Source of the DNA: Hyphomicrobiales bacterium
GTDB taxonomy: Bacteria; Pseudomonadota; Alphaproteobacteria; Rhizobiales; Devosiaceae
Assembly (NCBI GenBank): GCA_027082895.1
Contig: JALWTJ010000562.1
Location: 1-10,033 of the forward strand
Length of the DNA stretch: 10,033 nt
Direction of reading: 5' to 3'
In this document: one piece after another, positions 1-5,268 of the stretch
How positions within the stretch are numbered: the first letter of the stretch is position 1
Layout: the number at the start of each line of letters is the position of its first letter
Position numbers and translations under genes: made by a program
The notes under the pieces: generated by a model
The model's input: the letters and a program-made list of their open reading frames with translations, nothing else
Told to the model about the DNA's origin: nothing
Databases searched by the model: none

Positions 1-229
1 CTGCGAACGGGTCCGCATGAAGCCGTCAGCGGCCCACATGCTGGTGGATCAGGGGGACGCAGACCCGTTTCTGGAACAGGAACTGCATCCGCACCTGCTG
101 GAGGACGCGGCGCAGAAAGCCGGACAGAAACTGACCCTGCGCCGTCAGCCGGGCTATGATCATTCCTATTATTTCATCCAGACCTTCATCGACGATCATT
201 TGCGCCACCATGCAGAAGAGCTGAGCTGA
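1..229 (+). CDS. fghA: S-formylglutathione hydrolase, C-terminal part (5' end outside window)
   Basis: This serine esterase of the alpha/beta-hydrolase fold (esterase D family) hydrolyses S-formylglutathione to formate and glutathione, the last step of glutathione-dependent formaldehyde detoxification in the cytoplasm. Only about 75 residues are visible, read from base 2; the gene enters from the left edge, so the first in-window ATG (17) is not the real start. The tail is diagnostic: LVDQGDADPFL carries the acid (Asp) of the catalytic triad and GYDHSYYFI carries the catalytic His, followed by the family's usual ending (FIDDHLRHHAEEL). The nucleophile Ser lies outside the window. The gene stops at 227-229 and converges on the thioesterase gene, with a GC-rich hairpin between them. 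Identification is by family motif and is secure; the physiological role is inferred from the family. Confidence 0.93.
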   Translation, partial: CERVRMKPSAAHMLVDQGDADPFLEQELHPHLLEDAAQKAGQKLTLRRQPGYDHSYYFIQTFIDDHLRHHAEELS

Positions 230-232
230 GGC

Positions 233-254
233 CGGCCGCGGCCCCTCACGGCCG
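233..254. terminator. GC-rich hairpin between convergent genes
   Basis: CGGCCG at 233-238 is repeated at 249-254. Because the hexamer is its own reverse complement, the two copies can form a 6-bp stem around a 10-nt loop. It lies in the 36-bp gap between the convergent fghA and thioesterase genes, so it may act as a bidirectional terminator. There is no T-run on either strand, so it is not a canonical intrinsic terminator. Confidence 0.35.
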
Positions 255-265
255 CCTGCGATGCT

Positions 266-706
266 TCAGGCCTCGTCGGTGCCAAGACAGGCGCGATAAT
301 ATGCGCTCAGTTCCGGGCCAAGGGGGGAGGATTTTCGGGTTGTCTGGTCCATGGCCACGATGACGCTGTCACAGACCGCCACGCATTTCTGCTGAAAGTA
401 CATGGCCTGAAACAGGTCGAACGAAGAATTTCCCACCCGGGAAACCTTCGAGCCCACATGCACATTTCCCGGCCAGTTCAACTCCCCCAGAAAGTCGATG
501 GCAATTCTTGCAACCACAAACTGGGTGTTGGGCGAAAGCCCGGGATGTTCGGGGCCGAACAGGAATTCGACCCGTGCCGCCTCGAACAGGGTGGCAAAAA
601 TGGCATTGTTGACGTGGCCGACAGCATCGGTATCGGCGAAACGCAATTGCTGGCGGCTCTGGAACGTAAAATTCTCAAGCGCCGGAAGTTCCTGGGGACG
701 GCTCAT
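266..706 (-). CDS. Acyl-CoA thioesterase, 4HBT/YbgC-like hotdog fold
   Basis: The 146-residue protein is a single hotdog domain of the 4-hydroxybenzoyl-CoA thioesterase type, expected to hydrolyse the thioester of some acyl-CoA in the cytoplasm. The signature is near the N-terminus: LRFADTDAVGHVNNAIFATLFEAAR (residues 21-45, given here for its key residues D25/D27, G30, H31, N33-N34), matching the DxD-x-x-G-H-V-N-N pattern around the catalytic Asp. The length is normal for the family. ATG at 706-704 is chosen because AGAGGG lies just upstream on the coding strand and no earlier in-frame start fits better. It is downstream of the GST gene on the same strand, with an 84-bp gap. It is not next to tol-pal genes, so the name ybgC is not justified, and the substrate cannot be told from sequence. 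Confidence 0.85.
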   Translation of the reverse strand: MSRPQELPALENFTFQSRQQLRFADTDAVGHVNNAIFATLFEAARVEFLFGPEHPGLSPNTQFVVARIAIDFLGELNWPGNVHVGSKVSRVGNSSFDLFQAMYFQQKCVAVCDSVIVAMDQTTRKSSPLGPELSAYYRACLGTDEA

Positions 707-790
707 AGGGCCCTCTAACAGGGATAGGGCACGCTTTCAATTGGCGCGCCCCGGATTGCACCCCTGTTTGTATCCCCACCGGGTACCATC

Positions 791-1492
791 CTAAACCTGC
801 GGGATGTCGAACCGCTCAATGAAACGCTCGCAATAAGCTACCAGATTCGGATGGGATTTTACCGAGAACGCTGCCGGACGGGTGCTGGAGCGGGGCACCA
901 GATTGTTGATGAGGAAGGCGAACAGGATGGCATCCAGCGAAGCGGGACGATCGCCAAAGAAGAACGGCTTGTCGCCCAGATAGTCGGAAATGGCCTTAAT
1001 ATCGGCGGCCCCGAAGGCATAAATTTCATCCGGCGTGTGGCGGCCCAGCCCCTGCCCGTAAAGGTTGCGCCGGATATCCTTCTGGATCTTGTTGAACACG
1101 ATCTTGCGCATGGGGGCCGGAATGGCGGAAAAAAACTCCTCGCGCACATAATCGGCATTCATGATCCAGCGGTCAAAGACCCCGACCCAGTAAAGGTGAT
1201 CCTCGCAAAGGGCGCGAAAACTCAGGGTCACCGCGCGTTGCTCCGGTGTCAGGTGCCCGTCAAAATCCACCTGTTTTTCCCGTTCAAGATAGAGCTGGAT
1301 ATGGCTTGAATCCGGGATTGTCCGGTTCCCGTCAATCAGGACCGGCAGCTTGTTCTTTGGTGCCTTGCGCGGGTCGCCAGGCACGAATTCATAGTCCAGT
1401 CCGCTCATCTGCATCAGGGCAATGGCCTTCATGGAAAAGGGGGAGGGGCTTATCAGGCCCATGGCGGGGGAAAAAACGATCAGTTTAAGCAT
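791..1492 (-). CDS. Glutathione S-transferase family protein, metaxin/Fax-like
   Basis: A 233-residue soluble protein with an N-terminal thioredoxin-like domain (about 1-75) and an all-helical C-terminal GST domain (about 90-230). The N-terminal half shows KLPVLIDGNRTIPDSSHI, the cis-Pro loop and the 'SS' glutathione-binding position of GSTs. Near the start, SPFSMKAIALMQMSGLDYE resembles the metaxin/failed-axon-connections branch, where a classical active-site Cys or Ser can be displaced. The C-terminal half has the family pattern (DKPFFFGDRPASLDAILFAFL). The frame is open upstream to an ATG at 1564, but those extra 24 residues look non-coding. I choose ATG 1492 because MLKLIVFSP begins the first beta strand and an AAGGA sequence precedes it, although about 13 nt away. 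It is divergent from the YafY-type regulator. The actual substrate is unknown. Confidence 0.85.
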   Translation of the reverse strand: MLKLIVFSPAMGLISPSPFSMKAIALMQMSGLDYEFVPGDPRKAPKNKLPVLIDGNRTIPDSSHIQLYLEREKQVDFDGHLTPEQRAVTLSFRALCEDHLYWVGVFDRWIMNADYVREEFFSAIPAPMRKIVFNKIQKDIRRNLYGQGLGRHTPDEIYAFGAADIKAISDYLGDKPFFFGDRPASLDAILFAFLINNLVPRSSTRPAAFSVKSHPNLVAYCERFIERFDIPQV

Positions 1493-1515
1493 ATCGGTGC
1501 AGGCTTCCTTGATGT

Positions 1516-1530
1516 GCCAATGCAATTGGC
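1516..1530. repeat. Perfect inverted repeat in the GST leader
   Basis: GCCAATGCAATTGGC has 6-bp perfect arms around a 3-nt centre (GCA). It sits 24-38 bp before the GST start codon, on the leader side of that gene. It could be a protein-binding operator or a short RNA hairpin. The function is unknown. Confidence 0.45.
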
Positions 1531-1566
1531 CATTGAAATTTGAGGTTCCCCCATGCCCTAACACGG

Positions 1567-1597
1567 ATCATACTGACAGCATGATGTCAGGAGTGAA
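1567..1597 (-). promoter_or_regulatory. Possible GST promoter overlapping an inverted repeat
   Basis: Read on the - strand, TATGAT (1572-1567) is a five-of-six match to a -10 box. TTCACT (1597-1592) is a weaker -35 candidate with a rather long 19-bp spacer. The spacer contains the inverted repeat CTGACA-N6-TGTCAG (1573-1590). This would let a repressor block GST transcription. The -35 match is poor, so the assignment is tentative. Confidence 0.3.
1573..1590. promoter_or_regulatory. Candidate operator, CTGACA-N6-TGTCAG
   Basis: CTGACAGCATGATGTCAG has perfect 6-bp inverted arms and a 6-nt centre, and ends 19 bp before the regulator's ATG. It is in the divergent spacer between a DNA-binding regulator and the GST gene, the usual place for an autoregulatory operator of a dimeric HTH protein. 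The repeat is seen directly; binding by the adjacent regulator is inference. Confidence 0.5.
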
Positions 1598-1609
1598 CAG
1601 GTAAAAAAA

Positions 1610-2341
1610 ATGCGCCGTGCCGACAGGTTGTTGCAGATCATCCAGATACTGAGGCGGGAAGACCGGCCGGTTACCTGCGCCCGCATGGCCGAGGAACTGG
1701 AAGTGTCCGAGCGGACCCTTTACCGGGACATGGTCTCCCTGCAGGCCAGCGGCGTTCCGGTCCGTGGAGAGGCCGGCATCGGCTATGTGCTTGAGGACGG
1801 CTATCAATTGCCCCCGCTGATGTTCAGTGAAAGTGAACTGGAAGCGATCATGCTGGGCGCGCGCATGGTGGAGGGGCGGGTAGATGAAGACCTTTCCCGT
1901 GCAGCCCGGGATGTGGTGGCCAAGATCAGTACCATTCTGCCCCCTGCCCTTAAGCCTGCCCTGCTGGAAACGCCCCTGTTTGCCCCGCACTGGGCGACCC
2001 CGCGCCCGCACCATTTCGACATGGCGGACCTGCGCGCAGCGATCCGGGGAGAACGAGAAGTGCAGATTGATTATGTGGCCCTTGACGGGGCGAAAAGCAC
2101 GCGAATCATCTGGCCCTTTTCCATCGGCCTGTTTCCCGATGCCAACATGATCACCGCCTGGTGCACGCTCAGGGAGGATTTCCGGCACTTCCGCACCGAC
2201 GGCATCCGGAAGATGACTGTGCTGGAAACGGCCATGGGGCAGCGGCGGTCCCGGTTGTTTCACCTGTGGAAGAAAACGGAGTTTGCCAATACGGGCGACC
2301 CGAAAAGGCGCTCCGGCGCCCGTATAGCCGGGGTGAAATGA
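1610..2341 (+). CDS. YafY-type HTH-WYL transcriptional regulator
   Basis: A 243-residue cytoplasmic regulator. Residues 1-58 form a winged HTH (HTH_11 type): the protein begins RRADRLLQIIQILRR, with the recognition helix in SERTLYRDMVSLQ (about 33-45) and the wing at GIGYVLEDGYQLPPL. Residues about 130-215 are a WYL-type ligand-sensing domain (IDYVALDGAKSTRIIWPFSI, then AWCTLREDFRHFRTDGI). The WYL tripeptide itself is replaced by NMI, which is a departure from the family. ATG 1610 is preceded by ACAGG at 1597-1601 and an A-tract. A stronger AGGAG (1589-1593) overlaps the right arm of the inverted repeat but is 16 nt from the start. It is divergent from the GST gene, suggesting that it controls that gene and itself. 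Whether it represses or activates, and its ligand, cannot be told. Confidence 0.9.
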   Translation: MRRADRLLQIIQILRREDRPVTCARMAEELEVSERTLYRDMVSLQASGVPVRGEAGIGYVLEDGYQLPPLMFSESELEAIMLGARMVEGRVDEDLSRAARDVVAKISTILPPALKPALLETPLFAPHWATPRPHHFDMADLRAAIRGEREVQIDYVALDGAKSTRIIWPFSIGLFPDANMITAWCTLREDFRHFRTDGIRKMTVLETAMGQRRSRLFHLWKKTEFANTGDPKRRSGARIAGVK

Positions 2342-2434
2342 CCACGAAGAACTGTTTGAGCGGTCTGCCTTTTCATTGCCATCAGAGTGTGGCATCTAAC
2401 CGGTGATACCATACCTGAACGGCGGGAAAAACTC

Positions 2435-3049
2435 ATGGCCATACGGCAACATGTGGGCGATTTGCCCAATCTGGACAATTACGGGCGCGAAGTGGCGATC
2501 GACACCGAAACCATGGGGCTGGTTACCCGCAGGGACCGCTTGTGCGTGGTGCAACTGTCCCCCGGAGACGGTGATGCGGACGTGGTACAGATCCTGCCCG
2601 GACAGACCGACGCCCCCAATCTGAAGAAATTGCTGGGAGATTCCAGCGTCACCAAGATCTTTCATTTTGCCCGTTTCGACATGGCCGCACTGGAAAACCA
2701 TTTCGGGGTCAAGGTGGGGCCTGTCTATTGCACAAAGATTGCCTCCAAACTGGCCCGCACCTACACGGACAGGCACGGGCTGAAAGACCTGTGCCGCGAA
2801 CTGCTGGGGGTGGAAATTTCCAAGCAGCAGCAAAGCTCGGACTGGGGTGCGGAGGATCTGAGCCGGGCCCAGACCGAATATGCGGCCTCCGACGTCCTGC
2901 ACCTGCACGATCTGAAGCGGCATCTGGAACTGATGCTGGTGCGGGAGGGCCGGCAGGAACTTGCCCGCAAGAGCATGGACTTTCTTGAAACACGGGTCGC
3001 GCTCGATCTGGCGGGGTGGGACGAAACCGACATTTTCGCGCATAGCTGA
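2435..3049 (+). CDS. RNase D-like 3'-5' exonuclease (DEDDy, single domain)
   Basis: A 204-residue cytoplasmic 3'-5' exoribonuclease domain of the DnaQ-like DEDD superfamily. All catalytic positions are visible: Asp23 and Glu25 (AIDTETMGL), Asp82 (HFARFDMAAL), then Tyr149 and Asp153 (YAASDVLHLHDL), which makes it the DEDDy subtype. It lacks the C-terminal HRDC domains of full-length E. coli RNase D (about 375 residues), as is usual for this short alphaproteobacterial form, so the symbol rnd is withheld. The frame is open from 2387, but ATG 2435 is preferred because MAIRQHVGDLP matches the family's beginning; the ribosome binding site there (GGCGGG) is weak. It stops 10 bp before lptC and is probably in the same transcript. 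Likely substrates are structured RNA 3' ends, by family knowledge only. Confidence 0.9.
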   Translation: MAIRQHVGDLPNLDNYGREVAIDTETMGLVTRRDRLCVVQLSPGDGDADVVQILPGQTDAPNLKKLLGDSSVTKIFHFARFDMAALENHFGVKVGPVYCTKIASKLARTYTDRHGLKDLCRELLGVEISKQQQSSDWGAEDLSRAQTEYAASDVLHLHDLKRHLELMLVREGRQELARKSMDFLETRVALDLAGWDETDIFAHS

Positions 3050-3059
3050 TCGTTTTTTC

Positions 3060-3710
3060 ATGGGTGTTGCACCACAGGCAGATCTGGGAACAGGGGATGC
3101 CGAACGGCGTCGGAAAACCTTTCTGAGGCTGGCGCGGCGCAACCGGCTGGTAGGGATTCTGCGCTGGAGTATCCCGGGCATCGGGCTGCTGGTCGCCGGT
3201 GTGCTGGTGGTGCAGATCATCCTGACCAACATGGCGCGGGACTATGGCATTTCAGGCCTTGGAATCGACAAGGGTCAGGTGATCATTGATGCACCGCGAT
3301 ACGGGGGCAATCTGCCCGATGGCTCACGCTACGAGGTTTCGGCAGAAGTGGCCCGGGTCCACATCGATGCAACGGACATGTTCGACCTGGAAAAGGCCCG
3401 CATCACCATTACCCAGCCGGACGGCTACCAGATGGTAGCCAGTGCCGGGGAGGCGTTGCTGGATCTGGGGCGGCAGACCGTCCGGGTGCCCGGCCTCATG
3501 CAGACACGGGACAGCAAGAACGTGACCGGCGAATTGCGCGACACGCTAATCGACTGGAACACGCAGACCCTGCAGGCTGACGGGCCGGTGGCGTTCGACT
3601 TTTCCGACGGGGCGCGCATTCAGGGCCGGTCCCTCACCTATGATGCAGCCAGCAGAAGCTGGGATTTTGCCGGGGCCGTCTATACGGTTCCGGGTGACGG
3701 GGAGAGGTGA
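3060..3710 (+). CDS. lptC: LPS export component LptC, inner-membrane anchored
   Basis: A 216-residue protein of the LptC family, the bitopic inner-membrane protein that takes lipopolysaccharide from the LptB2FG transporter and passes it to LptA. Residues 1-30 are cytoplasmic and basic (AERRRK, LARRNR). A single transmembrane helix spans about 31-56 (ILRWSIPGIGLLVAGVLVVQII), and the rest is a periplasmic OstA-like beta domain (about 75-210), with the typical late motif TLQADGPVAFDFSDGARIQGRSL. Family sequences are poorly conserved, but membrane topology, length and position directly before lptA support the call. ATG 3060 is chosen over the earlier in-frame ATG at 2961, which lies inside the exonuclease gene. 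It ends one base before lptA. Confidence 0.92.
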   Translation: MGVAPQADLGTGDAERRRKTFLRLARRNRLVGILRWSIPGIGLLVAGVLVVQIILTNMARDYGISGLGIDKGQVIIDAPRYGGNLPDGSRYEVSAEVARVHIDATDMFDLEKARITITQPDGYQMVASAGEALLDLGRQTVRVPGLMQTRDSKNVTGELRDTLIDWNTQTLQADGPVAFDFSDGARIQGRSLTYDAASRSWDFAGAVYTVPGDGER

Positions 3711-3711
3711 C

Positions 3712-4245
3712 ATGCCGGGCTTTTTGAAACGTTTGAGCATGTCTGGCCCCGGCCCGGTGCTGATCGGGCTGGCACGCGTACTGTTTTTCGCAACTGTCGT
3801 GGCCCTTGCCGCCCTGTCCGCTCCCACCCGTTCCAACGCCCAGGCCAGCAAGGCGACCCGGATCACCGCCGACCGGTTCGTGGTGCGCGAGAGCGAAGGC
3901 CAATCCCGTTTCACGGGCAACGTGGTGGTTACCCAGCCCGGCCTGAAAGTGCTGGCCGACGAGGTGGTGGTCCATTTCGGCGCCGGGGGAACAAGTGACG
4001 TCAAAAGCTTTGAAGCGGTGGGCAATGTGCGGATCGAAACGGAAACCCAGGTGGCGTCGGGGGAAAGGGCGGTCTATGATCCGGACACGCGAATCCTGAA
4101 ACTGACCGGCAATGTCCTTCTCATCAATGACAGCGGCACGGTCAATGCGGGAACGCTGCGCATTGACCTGACAAGAAATGTCACCGAATTTTCCTCCGGA
4201 GGTGACGGTGGACGGGTGACAGGACTGTTCGGTTCGGGCAGTTAG
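3712..4245 (+). CDS. lptA: Periplasmic LPS bridge protein LptA
   Basis: A 177-residue precursor of LptA, the periplasmic OstA-domain protein whose beta-jellyroll units stack into the bridge carrying LPS from LptC to LptD. A Sec signal peptide fills about residues 1-45: a basic start, a hydrophobic core (LFFATVVALAALS) and a likely cleavage after SNAQA. The mature part is one OstA domain, with ITADRFVVRESEGQSRFTGN and repeated strand motifs such as VGNVRIETE and LTGNVLLINDSG. ATG 3712 starts one base after the lptC stop and is preceded by GGAGAGG at 3701-3707, so translation is probably coupled. An earlier in-frame ATG (3640) lies within lptC and is rejected. The stop is TAG at 4243-4245. Mature length is a little shorter than E. 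coli LptA but normal for the family. Confidence 0.94.
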   Translation: MPGFLKRLSMSGPGPVLIGLARVLFFATVVALAALSAPTRSNAQASKATRITADRFVVRESEGQSRFTGNVVVTQPGLKVLADEVVVHFGAGGTSDVKSFEAVGNVRIETETQVASGERAVYDPDTRILKLTGNVLLINDSGTVNAGTLRIDLTRNVTEFSSGGDGGRVTGLFGSGS

Positions 4246-4337
4246 GAGATGAATCTTGCCCACCGGGAGCCACCAGACCGGCAAGCCGGGGCGGATGGGG
4301 ACAGCAAAGCGGGCAAACCAGGAACGGGCGGGGCAAA

Positions 4338-5087
4338 TTGGCCGGAACCGAAATTGATCAGACCGGGTGGCTGGTGGCCCAGGGTATCCAGAAATCCTTC
4401 GGTCAGAAAAGCGTTGTCCGGGACGTGTCGCTGGCGGTGCGCCGGGGCGAAGCCGTCGGCCTTCTGGGGCCAAACGGGGCCGGCAAGACCACCGTTTTCA
4501 CCATCATCATGGGACTGGTCAAACCGGACAGGGGAAAGATCCTCCTGGACGGTCGTTCCATTACCCGCCTGCCCCTTTTCCAGCGCGGACGGCTGGGAAT
4601 CGGCTATCTGCCGCAGGAACCTTCGATCTTTCGCGGCATGAGCGTGAAGGACAACATCCTTGCCATCCTTGAAGGCACCATCGGTTCGCGCAGGAAACGC
4701 GCGCAACGGCTGGAGGAACTGCTGGCGGAATTCTCCATTGCCCATCTCAGGGATGCCAATGCCCTGTCCCTTTCCGGCGGTGAACGGCGGCGGGTGGAAA
4801 TTGCCCGGGCCCTGGCTTCGGATCCGGTCATCATGCTGCTGGATGAACCGTTTGCCGGGGTCGATCCGATCGCGGTGGCCGAAATCCAGGGACTGATCCG
4901 CCACCTGACCCGGCGCAATATCGGGGTTCTGATTACCGACCATTCCGTGCGCGAGACCCTCGGACTGGTGGACCGGGCCTATCTCATTCACAGCGGAACG
5001 GTAATGATCCAGGGCACACCGGCCACCATTGCCAATGATCCGGACGCCCGCCGGGTCTATCTGGGGGAAAATTTCTCCCTTTCCTGA
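4338..5087 (+). CDS. lptB: LPS export ABC transporter ATPase LptB (start uncertain)
   Basis: The cytoplasmic ATPase of the LptB2FG exporter that powers LPS extraction. Counting from the TTG at 4338 (249 residues), the ABC motifs are all intact: Walker A GPNGAGKTT (44-52), Q-loop Gln93 (LPQEPSIF), signature LSGGE (145-149), Walker B VIMLLDE (164-170) with catalytic Glu170, D-loop AGVD, and switch His202 (ITDHSV). The C-terminal VYLGENFSLS is typical of LptB. The start is the odd part: there is no in-frame ATG. TTG 4338 and GTG 4374 are the candidates, and the frame stays open without an ATG back to lptA. An ATG at 4249, three bases after the lptA stop, opens a different frame. LptF/LptG are encoded elsewhere. 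Function is certain; the start is not. Confidence 0.93.
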   Translation: MAGTEIDQTGWLVAQGIQKSFGQKSVVRDVSLAVRRGEAVGLLGPNGAGKTTVFTIIMGLVKPDRGKILLDGRSITRLPLFQRGRLGIGYLPQEPSIFRGMSVKDNILAILEGTIGSRRKRAQRLEELLAEFSIAHLRDANALSLSGGERRRVEIARALASDPVIMLLDEPFAGVDPIAVAEIQGLIRHLTRRNIGVLITDHSVRETLGLVDRAYLIHSGTVMIQGTPATIANDPDARRVYLGENFSLS

Positions 5088-5137
5088 GAGCAGGCCATGC
5101 TTTCCCGGCGGCCGTTGCCCATGGTGGCCGGCATGTT

Positions 5138-5153
5138 TGGCACAAAACTTGTA
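5138..5153 (+). promoter_or_regulatory. Sigma-54-type (-24/-12) promoter-like element before rpoN
   Basis: TGGCACAAAACTTGTA fits the sigma-54 pattern TGGCAC-N5-TTGCA at every fixed position except that the invariant -12 GC reads GT. The GG (5139-5140) and the GT (5151-5152) have the required 10-bp gap. It is about 116 bp upstream of the rpoN ATG, in a 181-bp gap after lptB. The match is seen directly; autoregulation of rpoN is inference, and the altered -12 could weaken or abolish activity. Confidence 0.45.
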
Positions 5154-5204
5154 TGCAGCGGCAAGTGCGCCGCTTGAACCGGCACGACAAATCATGTTTT
5201 GTGC
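5140..5204. repeat. Nested inverted repeat in the lptB-rpoN gap
   Basis: GCACAAAAC (5140-5148) is exactly complementary to GTTTTGTGC (5196-5204). Extended inward to 12 bases per arm (GCACAAAACTTG / CATGTTTTGTGC), 11 of 12 positions pair. Inside it, AGCGGC (5157-5162) pairs with GCCGCT (5169-5174) around a 6-nt loop. The left outer arm overlaps the sigma-54-like element. It could be a regulatory site or an mRNA structure in the rpoN leader. No T-run follows, so it is not an ordinary terminator. Confidence 0.5.
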
Positions 5205-5268
5205 GCCTGTACAATGGTGCCGCGGCGATTCCCTTTTCTGCCTGCCCATCCCTTTTTCGGAGACCCTG

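Noticed and set aside
1493..1564. 24-residue N-terminal extension of the GST from ATG 1564
   Set aside because: The extra residues fall in the divergent promoter region and contain the 15-bp palindrome; the GST fold begins at 1492.
1568..2395. 275-codon open frame on the - strand opposite the YafY-type regulator
   Set aside because: The sense protein is a clear HTH-WYL regulator; the antisense reading has no family resemblance.
4249..4641. 130-codon ORF starting right after lptA as a separate small gene
   Set aside because: Its first 30 codons look coding-like, but the rest is the out-of-frame shadow of lptB. It is better explained as the original lptB start followed by a frame change.
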